From the NCBI RefSeq assembly GCF_030077875.1, contig NZ_JASEJT010000003.1, forward strand, positions 1-57,051: DNA of 57,051 nt, read 5' to 3'. Position 1 is the stretch's first letter. Every line of letters begins with the position of its first letter. The notes under the pieces were generated by a model. That model searched no databases. It was not told the DNA's origin and saw nothing but the letters and a program-made list of their open reading frames with translations. Source of the DNA: Mycoplasma phocimorsus. Its GTDB lineage: Bacteria > Bacillota_I > Bacilli_A > Mycoplasmatales > Metamycoplasmataceae. The position numbers were made by a program, and so were the translations under genes. Shown here one piece after another: positions 30,302-41,159 of this stretch.

Positions 30302-31486
30302 ATGGCAAAAATAGATTTTGACCGTAGTAAAGAGCACGTTAATATTGGGACAATTGGTCACGTTGACCACGGAAAAACAACATTAACAGCTGCTATTGCT
30401 ACAGTATTAGCAAAAAAAGGATTATCAGAAGCCAAAGACTATGCTTCAATTGATAATGCCCCTGAAGAAAAAGCACGTGGAATTACAATTAATACATCAC
30501 ACATCGAATATGAAACAGAAAAAAGACACTACGCACACGTAGACTGTCCTGGTCACGCTGACTATGTTAAAAACATGATTACAGGTGCTGCACAAATGGA
30601 TGGTGGTATCTTAGTTGTTGCTGCAACAGATGGGCCAATGCCTCAAACAAGAGAACACATCTTGCTTTCAAAACAAGTTGGAGTTCCTAAAATGGTTGTT
30701 TTCTTAAACAAAGTAGACATGCTTCAAGATGAAGAAATGATTTTATTAGTTGAAGAAGAAATTAGAGACTTATTGACAGAATATGGATTTGATGGTAAAA
30801 ATACACCTATTATTCAAGGTTCAGCTCTTAAAGCTCTTAACGGAGACCCTGCATATGAAGAAAAAGTTATGGAACTTATGGATGCAGTTGACTCATGAAT
30901 TGATACACCAGTTAAAGAAATGGACAAACCATTCTTACTAGCTGTTGAAGACGTTTTCACAATTACAGGACGTGGAACTGTTGCTACAGGTAGAGTTGAA
31001 CGTGGCGTTTTAAACTTAAATGAAGAAGTTGAAATTGTTGGTTTAAAACCAACTAAAAAAACTGTTGTTACAGGAATTGAAATGTTCCGTAAAAACCTTA
31101 AACAAGCTATCGCTGGAGATAACGCTGGATTATTATTAAGAGGTGTTAACCGTGATGATATTGAACGTGGACAAGTTTTAGCAAAACCTAAATCAATTAT
31201 TCCTCACACAACATTTGAAGCTGCTATTTATGCACTTAAAAAAGAAGAAGGGGGACGTCACACACCTTTCTTCCAAAACTACAAACCACAATTCTATTTC
31301 AGAACAACTGATGTAACAGGTGGAGTTAAATTTCAAGGGGGACGTGAAATGGTTATGCCTGGTGACAACGTAGACTTAACTGTTGAATTGATTGCTCCTA
31401 TTGCTGTTGAAGAAGGTACAAAGTTCTCAATCCGTGAAGGTGGTAGAACTGTTGGTGCTGGTACAGTAACAAAAATTCTTAAATAA
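30302..31486 (+). CDS. tuf: Elongation factor Tu
   Basis: 394 residues with one UGA Trp at 30897. It delivers aminoacyl-tRNA to the ribosome. GTPase motifs [35 protein letters not shown] and NKVDML are complete, with [13 protein letters not shown] as switch I. Domains 2 and 3 follow ([37 protein letters not shown]). GAAAGGAAATAAA precedes the ATG, and its own promoter is visible. It is separate from the str operon. More GC-rich third positions (GAC, AAC, CAC) than neighbours reflect high expression. Confidence 0.99.
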
Positions 31487-31662
31487 GAATACTATAAATA
31501 GAAAATTGCCTTTGGGTGATTTTTTATTTATACTTTTATTATTTAAATTAATAAAATATTTTATAAAAGATAAAATAAATAATTTAAAACGGTGTTACAA
31601 ATCAATTAAGTTTTTAACTTTTTTTATATAATTAAAAAATAATAAAATTATAAGGAGAAATT

Positions 31663-32757
31663 ATGGCATTAAAAGCAGGAATTGTAGGTCTTCCTAATGT
31701 AGGCAAAAGTTGTTTATTTACGGCATTAACAAAAAAAATGGTTGAATCGAGAAATTACGCATTCACTACTATTGAACCAAATATTAGCACAGTAAAACTA
31801 GAAGATGAAAGAATTCAAAAATTGGCTGAAATTGTTAAGCCTGATAAAATTCAATATGCCACATTTGATTTTGTTGATATTGCCGGATTAGTAAAAGGGG
31901 CTTCAAAAGGCGAAGGGCTTGGCAATAAATTTTTGGGAAATATTAGGGAAGTTAATGCCATTGTTCATGTTGTTCGCTGCTTTGAAAATAAAGATATTAT
32001 GCATGTTAATAATAAAATTGACCCCGTTTTTGATGTTCAAGTTATAAATGAAGAATTGATTTTAGCTGATTTAAATTCAATTGAAAGTATGATAGCAAAA
32101 ATTAATAAAAAGGCAAAAAGTGGTGATAAGGAAGCCGTATTAGAATTAAATTTATTTTATAAAATACAAAAAATACTTGAAAATGGTCAATTAATTTATA
32201 ATCATCCTGATGTTATTAATGAAGAAAATATTTTAAAAAAATATCAATTTTTAACTTCAAAACCTATGATTTATGTAGCAAATATTGATTCTGATTCAAT
32301 AAATGATTTTGAAAATAATAAATATTATAAACAGCTAAAAATATTTTTAAAAGAAGCGCCTTTATTACCTATTTCTATTTTAGCTGAAAATGAAATATCT
32401 CAAGTTGATGATGAAAGCAGAGAAGAATTTCTTGAAATGTATAATCTTCAAGATACTAGTTTAAACAAACTTGCTAAAATGACTTTTGATATTTTAGGTT
32501 TAAAAACTTATTTTACAGCAGGAAAAATTGAGGTGCGCGCTTGAGTATATAAAGATGGCATGAATGCTCCAGAATGCGCAGGTATTATTCATACAGATTT
32601 TCAAAATAAATTTATTAAAGCAGAAGTTATTTCATATCAAGATTTTATCGAAAATAATGGTGAAATTGGTGCTAAAAATGCCGGAAAAATGCGCCTTGAA
32701 GGCAAAACATATATTATGCAAGATGGTGATATTTGTCATTTTAGATTTGGTAAATAA
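31663..32757 (+). CDS. ychF: Redox-regulated ATPase/GTPase YchF
   Basis: 364 residues with one UGA Trp. Obg-family P-loop protein that binds ATP and the ribosome. GIVGLPNVGKSCLFTALTKK is G1, with YAFTTIEPN as the switch region, DFVDIAGLVKGASKGEGLGN as G3 and YVANID replacing NKxD at G4, characteristic of YchF. The C-terminal TGS-like domain has AGKIEVRAWVYKDGMNAPECAGIIHTDF and ends with DGDICHFRFGK. AAGGAG precedes the ATG. It overlaps tsaE by one base. Confidence 0.97.
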
Positions 32758-33158
32758 TGAAACTAAAAATTATTTCATCTTTAGATTTCTCCAATAATGC
32801 TCAAATTAAAAAAATTGTAGATAAAATTATTAATAATGATTTTAAATTTATTTTGTTAGATGGTGAGTTGGGGGCGGGGAAAACAACTTTTATTAAATAT
32901 ATAGCAAAATTATTGGATGAAAAAAAAGTTGTTAATTCGCCTAGTTTTAATTATATAAAGGTATATGATAAATTTATTCATATTGATTTATATAACTTTA
33001 AAGGTTCTCTTGAAGAATTCGAAGATTTTTTTGGTGATAAAATCATAATTATTGAATGATCAAATTTATTAAAAGAAAAATTAGAAGGAAATATTCTTAA
33101 AATCCAAATAAATTACAATATAGATACTAATTTGAGAGAATATACTTTTACCTATTAA
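32757..33158 (+). CDS. tsaE: tRNA threonylcarbamoyladenosine biosynthesis ATPase TsaE
   Basis: 133 residues with one UGA Trp. Component of the TsaBDE complex making t6A37 in ANN-decoding tRNAs. Walker A LLDGELGAGKTTFIKYIA, then the switch-like VVNSPSFNYIKVY, IHIDLYNF and the Walker B-like IIIEWSNLL match TsaE (GdLGaGKTtf, SPTF, HxDxYR, iEWxe). Start coupled to ychF (TAATG). A strong terminator follows. Confidence 0.93.
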
Positions 33159-33164
33159 GTACGG

Positions 33165-33187
33165 CTACCAAATTATGGTAGTTTTTC
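33165..33187 (+). terminator. Terminator of ychF-tsaE
   Basis: CTACCA-AATTA-TGGTAG stem and T5 tail. Confidence 0.85.
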
Positions 33188-33190
33188 TTT

Positions 33191-33615
33191 TAAATATTTT
33201 TAATTTAATGTGTTTTAATATCACAATTTAATTTACTTGTATCTTTGTATATAACAAAAATTTCCAAATTTTTCACAATATAAAATTCTTATCATTGAAA
33301 GTTTAAGCTTTATACAATAATTAAAATGTAGACGTTTAAAAAACTTAATAGCAAAATTAATTAATAACTAAATATACTTTATTATCAATTCAGTAAATTT
33401 GCAACTAATTTAGAATAAATTGTCTACAAATAATAATATTTGTTAAGTGTAAAATAATTATTTCAATTGAAAATATGAACTTTTTTTATGATAATAATAG
33501 TTAATTTTGCTTATATTATGTTGTTATTAAAATTAATTAATAAAAAGTAAAAATAATTAAAAGTATTTTACATTTTGATTGTTAATTTTGTTTTTGTATT
33601 ATAAAAAGGAAAAAA
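33191..33615. other. Gene-free AT-rich region
   Basis: No ORF, no strong hairpin. It should hold the promoter of the MFS/glpQ pair; the last bases before the ATG carry AAAAGGAAA as ribosome site. A short palindrome TTTCAATTGAAA is seen at about 33462-33473. Nothing else is supported. Confidence 0.4.
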
Positions 33616-35034
33616 ATGAAGAAATTGTCATTGCATGGATTAACTATTAGACAAATTATTGCTCTAATTATATTAGCTGCTGCTGATGTTTTTGTTATTG
33701 CGGCTCCATATTATATTAAAAATATAATTCCAAACTTGCATTTATATTTAAATATCACTGAAGATCAAGTAGCAACTTTAACTTCTATTATTGGTTATAT
33801 TACTTTAATTACTCAATTGCCCGGTGGCTTTCTTGCTAATAAATTTAGCTCTAAATGGCTTTTATGGTCTGCCGTTTTTACTACCGGATTGTTAACAATT
33901 TGATTTGGTATTATTATTTTAGAATCACACAATCCTAAACTTACGCAACAAGCATTGTTTGTACAATATGCAATTATATGATCGCTGTGGGGTATAAGCA
34001 CAACCTTAGTGTTTTGAACGCCACTTTGAAAGTTGGTTTCACAACAAACAACTAAAGAAAATCAAGGATTAGCATATGGTATTCAGGGTACAGCTAATGG
34101 CGTAGTGGGATTGATATTTGTATTTTTAACTGGTATATTAATTACAACATTGTGATCACCTGCTGTAGCAAATACAGAACTAAAAGCATTACCTTTTGCT
34201 GTGTATGCCTTCTTAATTGCTGCATTCTTAATTCTTACCTCATTTTTAGTTCTTTTTTTAGTTCCAGAAAAACCTTTGGAAAAATCTAAAGAGAAATTAT
34301 CAAAACTTAAAGTTAAAAAAAATATTATTGAAATTTTTAAAGCAATGAAAAACTGAAAACTTTGAGCTCTTTCAATATTTTTAATGGGTATGTATACATT
34401 TCAAAGCGTGTTTGCATATTATTTAGTTCAATTAATGCAAAATGCTTTTCTTGCTCCTATGATTTTAGTTACGATTTTAGGCGGAATTAGAACATATGCT
34501 TTGAGAACATTAGTGTCTACATTTGTTGGCAAGTGGGCTGATAAATTTAAATCATATATTTTATTTTTAATTATTACAACCGCAATTGGCATTTTTGTTG
34601 TTGGTGCTTTAATTTTATTAGGATTTGCCGCTCCAACAAATAAAATTTCAAAAATTTGAGTAGTGGTATTGTGTGCTATTTTATTTATTATGACTGGTGT
34701 TCTTTCATGAATAATGGTTACATTAAGATATACACAAATTGGCGAAATTCATCTTGAAAAAAATACGTATGCATCAAGTATTGGGGTGCTTTCATTTATT
34801 GGTTTTTCAACCGATGCTTGACTATATCAGATTACTGCAGCTGTAGGAAAACACTATACAGAAATTAATGAAAAAAACACATCTGTTTTAGGTTATCAAA
34901 TTATTTTATTAATTTGTTTAGGTATTGCACTAATAGGTTTGTTGGCAGCTCTTATTGTTTATATTTCAAATGTAAAAGAATTAAAAAAATTAGGTAAAAT
35001 AAATCATAGATGGAGAACATTAGAAAATGCATAA
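33616..35034 (+). CDS. MFS transporter, probable glycerophosphodiester or organophosphate uptake
   Basis: 472 residues with several UGA Trp codons, about 12 hydrophobic spans. The span-2/3 loop [15 protein letters not shown] is a variant of the MFS loop signature (GxxxDrxGRR). A cytoplasmic loop rich in Lys ([16 protein letters not shown]) divides the two halves, and [16 protein letters not shown] repeats the loop motif in the second half. The last 8 bases overlap glpQ, so the pair is made together. By context it may import glycerophosphodiesters for GlpQ, as the M. pneumoniae GlpU system does. The substrate is inferred only from context. Confidence 0.8.
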
Positions 35035-35758
35035 TAAACAATTAATATTAGCACATAGAGGATATTCTGGGATAGCTCCCGAAAATACTGATTTAGCATT
35101 TCAAACTGCTTATAATTTTGCTTTTGATGGTGTAGAACTTGATGTTCACTTAACAAAAGATAAAAAGTTAGTTATTATTCATGATGAAACCACAAATAGA
35201 ACTGCTTTAACTAATAAAGAAATTGAATTTTCTACATTAGCAGATCTTAAAAAAGATGATCACTCTAAATTTTTCAAATTAAATACTAGAAAACAAGAAA
35301 TTATGACTCTAGAAGAATTTTTAGATAAATATTTAGATCTTTATACAGTAATTAATGTTGAAATTAAAACTGATCAAAAAAAATATCTAGGTATTGAAGA
35401 AAAACTTCATGCTTTATCAAAAAAGTATGGTCAAAAATATTTTGAAAAAATTATTTTTTCTTCATTTAATTTTCAATCACTAAGAAATATGAGAAAGCTA
35501 AGCAATAAATATTTATTGGCTTACTTATTTTGAACCGAAACACAATTTAAAAAAGTACCGTTAATTGAAATTAAAGAAATTTGCCATTATATAAATCCTT
35601 GAATAGTTTTATATGATAAAAATAAAGAAAAATATAAAAATGTTGGACTGCCAATTATTTTATGAACAATAAAAAATAAAAATAAATACATGGAATATGT
35701 GAATGACAAATCAGTTTACGCTCAAATAAGCAATTATAAATTTGAGCAAGATAAATAA
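35027..35758 (+). CDS. glpQ: Glycerophosphodiester phosphodiesterase
   Basis: 243 residues with UGA as Trp. It hydrolyses glycerophosphocholine and related diesters to glycerol-3-phosphate plus alcohol. [18 protein letters not shown] has the catalytic HRG and the Glu of [24 protein letters not shown] carries the metal-binding ExD and the second catalytic His. VINVEIK and SSFNFQSL complete the GDPD pattern. No signal peptide, so it is cytosolic. Coupled to the transporter upstream. In other mycoplasmas the product feeds GlpO and hydrogen peroxide release; glpO is not in this window. Confidence 0.95.
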
Positions 35759-36033
35759 TAAAAAAGTGCAAGTTATGTTAAACTAAAATGACAAAATTTA
35801 TTACCTTTTTTAATTTGAGGGTAAATTATATTTTTACTTTAATCCTAAGACGTTTATTCTTATTAAATTTTTTATAATTAATAAAATTTTAGGTTGCTTT
35901 GTTTTTAATAAATAAAACCATTTAAATAAGAAACTATAAGACACATTTTTTAAATTAAAAATTTATAATTTAATAATTTTAATATTTTTTTATTTTTAAA
36001 ACAAATTTTAATTATGACTTCATAAAAATAAAA
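35759..36033. other. Gene-free AT-rich spacer
   Basis: Nothing recognisable between glpQ and the following terminator. No clear terminator directly after glpQ was found. Confidence 0.3.
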
Positions 36034-36066
36034 AATAACATCTATGAGATTTAAATAGATGTTATT
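36034..36066 (-). terminator. Terminator of the coiled-coil repeat gene
   Basis: A perfect 12-bp stem AATAACATCTAT/ATAGATGTTATT, with T tracts on the minus-strand exit side. Confidence 0.8.
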
Positions 36067-36091
36067 TTATGTTTTAATTTGCATTTTATAA

Positions 36092-37006
36092 TTACTTAAT
36101 ATTTTTATAATTCAAAATGTCTTCTTTGTGAAATGATTTTAGCATTTCAACATCGGCTTCAATTTTGTCTAATCTGTTAGTAATCTCAACATGATTATTT
36201 TTAATCAAACTAGTTAATGAATCGAATTTTTGATCTCATTTTTGTTCCATTTTATTAAGTTTTTCTTCAAATTCTAACTTATCAGCTAAACGTTGTCTTT
36301 CGGCTTCTGCTTTATCTTTTTGACGCTGTTTTTCAACTTTTTCAAACATTTGGGCAGTTTCTTCGCGGTATGCTTTTAACATGTTTGTAAATTGATTTTG
36401 AAGTTCGATTTTGTCTGCTTGGCGCTGTTTTTCAGCTTTTTCAAACATTTGGGCAGTTTCTTCGCGGTATGCTTTTAACATGTTTGTAAATTGATTTTGA
36501 AGTTCGATTTTGTCTGCTTGGCGCTGTTTTTCAGCTTTTTCAAACATTTTGGCAGTTTCTTCGCGGTATGCTTTTAACATGTTTGTAAATTGATTTTGAA
36601 GTTCGATTTTGTCTGCTTGGCGCTGTTTTTCAGCTTTTTCAAACATTTTGGCAGTTTCTTCACGGTATACTTTTAACATGTTTGTAAATTGATTTTGAAG
36701 TTCAATTTTGTCTGCTTGGCGCTGTTTTTCAACTTTTTCAAACATTTTGACAGTTTCTATTTGATTTGCTTTTATTGTATTTATAAGCTGATTTTGATAT
36801 TTCATAAATTCTTCTCTAGTCATTTCATCTCCTTTTTCGGGCTTTATTTGTTTTTGCTTTTCTTTATTATAAATAGTGCATATAGCTTGACCAAGAAGAA
36901 CAAAATTTACTTTATATTTATCGCCTTTAATATACTTTTTAATAATTTCTTTATATTCTTTTTCTGTTATTTTAATTATATTATTTAATTTAATATTGTT
37001 TGACAT
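36092..37006 (-). CDS. Coiled-coil protein with four 33-residue tandem repeats
   Basis: 304 residues with one UGA Trp. AAGGAGT precedes the ATG at 37006. Residues 1-60 form a separate small domain (KITEKEYKEIIKKYIKGDKYKVNFVLLGQAICTIY). From about residue 65 the protein is entirely helical and charged. Four near-identical units start MFEKAEKQRQADKIELQNQF and continue TNMLKAYREETAK, followed by a partial fifth that changes into KDKAEAERQRLADKLEFEEKL. The C terminus (WDQKFDSLTSLIKNNHVEITNRLDKIEADVEMLK) is a second coiled-coil segment. No signal peptide or membrane span, so it is probably cytosolic. The unit length 33 equals three hendecads. No function is known to me. Confidence 0.75.
36343..36738 (-). 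repeat. Four 99-bp in-frame tandem repeats
   Basis: The string CAAACATT recurs at 36343, 36442, 36541, 36640 and 36739, exactly 99 bases apart. Units differ by only a few bases. Copy number could vary between isolates. Confidence 0.95.
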
Positions 37007-37528
37007 TTTTACTCCTTATAAAATAATTAATACTTTAATAAAAGGGCTATTAAAATTAATCAAAAATTTTAAAAATAAAAAGTGGTTATTTTTAAAATGC
37101 TGCTTTTTGATATATAAATGTAATTTTAAGTATTAAATGTTTGTGAATAAATAATAAAAAACTTAAATCTATAATTAAAATTACATTCAATTTTAATTAT
37201 TGTTATTTTTATATTTTTTGCTTTGTGCTTTTTTTTAATTAAATTAAAAAAACTATAAAATATAAAATAAATAATATGGTTGCATATTTGTGTTTTTGGA
37301 TATTAAAATTTTTTATCCATTAATAAATATGAAAAGAAAAAGAAAATTTTGAAAAGAAAAAAATTTAAGAATTTTGGTTATTTTTTCTTAAATTAATTAT
37401 TAAAAATAAAAATGCATTTAGTAATGTTTATTTAGCATATGAAGTTTACATTAAAATTAAAATAAAAAGAAAGGGCATTTAATATTTCTGTTTTTAGGCT
37501 TTTAAATTAAATTAAAAAAAGCACAAGT
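37007..37528. other. Gene-free AT-rich region
   Basis: No ORF or hairpin of note. It should contain the promoter of the repeat-protein gene near its right end. Confidence 0.35.
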
Positions 37529-38757
37529 TAGACTAGGACAAAAAATGGCACTCTTGTATAGAGTGTCTTTTTTGTGTTACCTGTATGTTATAGGAGAGCA
37601 AAATGTCTAGACACTTTATTAAAGAAGAGAATGAAATTATTTTTAAAGAGTATGAGCAATTGGGAATGAAAAGAGCTATAAAGGTAGCTATTAATATCTT
37701 GCACAAATTAGCTTTTATCAAAAACGCCACCTTACCAAAATGATTATTTCATATTATAGTAAAGGAATGTAAGATTTATTAGTTGAAGGTAAGCGGGTCA
37801 TAAATAGAAGACCAGGTAGTAGAGCACCTGGAAAGAAATGAACTCTACTAAAGTTGATAAGTTACTTTCAATTCTTGAAGAAAATGTCACTTTTACTAAA
37901 GAACAAAAGAAGTTAATAGTAAAAGAATATAAAGGAAAACTATCAATAAATGAATTAGCAAAGCTATTTAATGTTTCTAAAAGAACACTATTTAGATGAA
38001 AAAAGTTAGAAAATGTTGTGAAAACTAAAGAATATTACAACATTCTCATAAATGCATTTGCTTCACATAAAAAAGTTTATAAAAGAGTGCGTTTAAGTCA
38101 ATTTATTGCTAAAAAGCACAATATTTATATAAATTTACGTACTTTAGGTCGCGATATGAGCCGTTTATGTTTAAAATGCGAGATTAAACGAAAACGCAAA
38201 AAACGCGAAAATAAAGATACAACTGCTAAATTTGAGAACATTGTAAACAGAGATTACAACGATAATCAAAATCGAAACATTTATGCAACTGATGTCACTT
38301 ATATTGAAGGAACAAGGGATTCTAAATAAAATCATGTTTTCTTGTCTGCAATTATAAGTTATAAAACTAATAATGATTTAAATTTTGTTTTAGATAATGT
38401 TAATGATTTGTTAAAAATAACAAAAAATGAAAAATTCATCATCCATTCTAATCATAGGTTTCAATATACAAACAAAGTGTATATTGATAAAATAAGAAAT
38501 AATAATGGTGAAATATCACTTTCAAGAGTGAGTAATTCACTTGATAATCATAAGATTAAATATTAATTTTCGATTCTAAAATCAGAATATTTAAATAGAA
38601 TTAAAATAAGCAAGATGACATTAAAAGAACTTAAAAAAGTTATAAGAAATTTCGTAAATTAATACAACAATGAGAGAATTTAAAGTAATTTGTGGCGAAA
38701 AACACTACAGCAAGTTGCTGTGGTGTAAAATAAATTTTATAGTGACATTTTTTTTGT
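37529..38757 (+). mobile_element. IS3-family element, best-preserved but inactive copy
   Basis: orfA fragment 37603-37782 begins MSRHFIKEENEIIFKEYEQLG after a good AGGAG, then shifts frame. orfB pieces run 37838-38329 (HTH-like LSINELAKLFNVSKRTLFRWKK, then IYATDVTYIEGT with the first catalytic Asp) and 38342-38566. Three defects are visible: a TAA after DSK at 38327, the second catalytic Asp changed to Asn (IHSNHRFQYT), and the final Glu changed to Lys (DNHKIKY). Compared with 15100-16190 an internal segment after SYKT is missing. The 3' end gives a KTLQQVAVV-type tail. The left end is placed at GGACAAAAAATGGCAC. The element cannot transpose by itself. Confidence 0.85.
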
Positions 38758-38823
38758 TCGTGTTTAACACTTTGTTTGTATCTTTATTTAATGCAATATT
38801 CCCTAAAAGATTTTTAGATAAAT

Positions 38824-38850
38824 TTAGCACTTTAATCATTAGAGTGCTAA
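38824..38850 (+). promoter_or_regulatory. CIRCE operator (HrcA binding site) before clpB
   Basis: TTAGCACTT, nine bases, GAGTGCTAA: the classical inverted repeat with a single mismatch in the left arm. It lies 21 bases before the clpB ATG, so HrcA should repress clpB and heat shock relieve it. hrcA itself is not in the window. Confidence 0.93.
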
Positions 38851-38871
38851 AATATAATTAAGGAGGTGGTT

Positions 38872-41010
38872 ATGGACTACAACTTTGATAATATTTTAAA
38901 TAATAAAAATAAAAAAGAGCAAAAATCTGTTTTAGATAAATTTGGAAGAAACTTAACTCAACTTGCTATTGAAAATAAGCTTGAGCCTGTAATAAATAGA
39001 GATGATGAAATCCGAAGAATGATTCGTATTTTATCAAGAAAAACAAAAAATAACCCTGTTCTTGTTGGAGAGCCAGGTGTTGGTAAAACAGCGATTGTTG
39101 AGGGTTTGGCACAAAAAATTACTACGGGAAATGTTCCTGAAAACTTAAAAAATAAAATTGTTTATGAACTTGAAATAGCTTCGCTTATTGCTGGAGCTAG
39201 TTATCAAGGCCAATTTGAAGAAAGATTAAAGCAAGTGCTTAAAGAAATTGAAAGTTCTAATGGAAATATAATAATATTTATTGATGAAATACATACTTTA
39301 GTTGGTGCTGGTAGATCTTCAGATGGTGGTTTAGATGCTGCTAATATATTAAAACCACTAATGGCTAGAGGGCAACTTCACTTAATAGGGGCTACAACAT
39401 ATAATGAATATAGAAAATATATTGAAAAAGATTCAGCACTAGAAAGAAGAATGCAACCAATCACTGTAAATGAACCTTCTGTTGAAGGTGCGATAACAAT
39501 TTTAAGAGGTATAAAAAAACGTTTTGAAGCTTTTCATAAAGTAAAAATTGATGATAATGCATTGGTAGCAGCAGTTAAATTGAGCAATAGATATATTACT
39601 GATCGCTATTTACCAGATAAAGCTATAGATTTAATTGATGAGGCTGCCGCGACACTTAAAACTGAAATGAATTATCAGCCAGAAGAACTTGATAAAGCAA
39701 AACTTGAAAGCGTTCATTTAAAAATGGAACATCATGCTATTAAAAATGATAAAACTAAAAGCGATAGATTAAAAGAACTGGAAGAAAAAATAGCATTACA
39801 AAATAAAAAAATAGAAGAAATTACTTCAAAATGAGAAAAAGAAAAATCAATACTTGAAGAAAATGCTAAATTAGTAAAACAATTAGAAAATTACAAATAT
39901 TATAAAGATTTATATATTAATAATGGCGAATATGAACAAGCGGGTAAAATACAAAACTTTTTAATTCCTGAAACTGAGCGAAAAATAGAAAAATTATCTT
40001 TAGAACAAAAAAAATATGAAAATTTAGTTAAAATAAATGTTACTGAAGAAGAAATAGCTCAAATTGTTGCTAAGTGAACAAATATTCCTGTTGCAAAACT
40101 TTTAAAAGAAGAAAAAGAAAAATATTTAGAACTTAAAGAAAGTTTAAACAAAATGGTTATAGGCCAAAAAGAAGCTATTAATAAGGTTTCAGATGCTGTA
40201 ATGCGGGCAAAAGCCAACATAAATGATCCAAATCGCCCATTTGCTTCGTTTATGTTTATGGGTTCAACTGGCGTTGGTAAAACTGAACTTGCTAAAAATT
40301 TGGCAAATATGCTATTTGATTCAGAAAAACATATTATAAGAATTGATATGTCTGAATTTATGGAAAAACATAGTGTTTCTAAATTTATAGGAAGTCCTCC
40401 AGGGTATGTTGGTTTTGATGAAGGTGGACAGGTTGCTGAAAAAATAAGAAAAAGACCATATACTGTTTTGTTGCTTGATGAAATTGAAAAGGCACATCCT
40501 GATGTTCTTAATATATTACTTCAAGTTTTAGATAATGGTCAATTTACAGATGCAAAGGGTAGAGTTATTAATTGTCGTAATTTAATTGTAATTATGACTA
40601 CAAATATAGGTAGTTATGAAATTCTTAATTCAAAATTAACTGTTTTAGAATTGAGAAAAATTCTTTCAAAATTTTTTAGACCTGAATTTTTAAATCGTAT
40701 TGATGAAATTATTCCATTCAATAAATTAAATCATGCTGAAATAGAAAAAATTGTTGAACTAGAATTAAAAAAACTTTCTACAAGAATAAAAGAAAATAAT
40801 AATATAGTAATTAATTTTGCGCCTAAAGTAATAATGCATGTAGCACAAGAAGGGTTTGATTCTGAATTTGGTGCAAGACCAATAAAAAGATATATTCAAA
40901 ATAATATTGAAAGCTTTATTGCTTTAAATATTATTGAAGGAAAAATTATTTCAGAAAATGAATACTTAATTGAATATGCTGAAAATAAATTAAAAATAAA
41001 AAAATTATAA
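38872..41010 (+). CDS. clpB: ATP-dependent chaperone ClpB
   Basis: 712 residues with UGA as Trp. Disaggregase working with DnaK. NBD1 holds [20 protein letters not shown] (Walker A), [15 protein letters not shown] (Walker B) and [18 protein letters not shown] shortened middle coiled coil (about 320-420) follows. NBD2 has [40 protein letters not shown] and [10 protein letters not shown]. Only about 25 residues precede the NBD1 start, so the usual N-terminal domain is missing, as in other mycoplasmas. The start ATG 38872 follows AAGGAGGTG; a GTG at 38866 overlaps that site and is unlikely. Controlled by CIRCE. Confidence 0.97.
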
Positions 41011-41014
41011 AAAA

Positions 41015-41093
41015 GACCACAGAACATAGTTAACAACAATATGGCTGCTATGTTTCCATCCTGACCAGGTTATGCCTTAACTATTTCTGTGGC
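41015..41093 (-). ncRNA. ffs: Signal recognition particle RNA (4.5S-like)
   Basis: The minus strand shows the conserved SRP core GGTCAGG...GGAAAC..AGCAGCC, which binds Ffh. Long terminal pairing GCCACAGAA with TTCTGTGGTC and the internal ATAGTTAA/TTAACTAT pair form the hairpin. A T run follows at 41014-41011. About 79 bases, the usual short bacterial form. It converges with clpB, whose stop is 5 bases away. Confidence 0.93.
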
Positions 41094-41159
41094 TTTATAA
41101 TTATATATATAAACACAAATAAATAAAACAAAAATCAGCAATTTGGCTGATTTTCTGTT

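Noticed and set aside
36343-36738. Regular 99-bp repeats considered as a CRISPR array
   Set aside because: The units are contiguous, in frame and without spacers; they encode a protein repeat.
41041-41093. tRNA or riboswitch in the hairpin region after clpB
   Set aside because: The minus strand carries the SRP RNA core and no tRNA T-loop or acceptor pattern.
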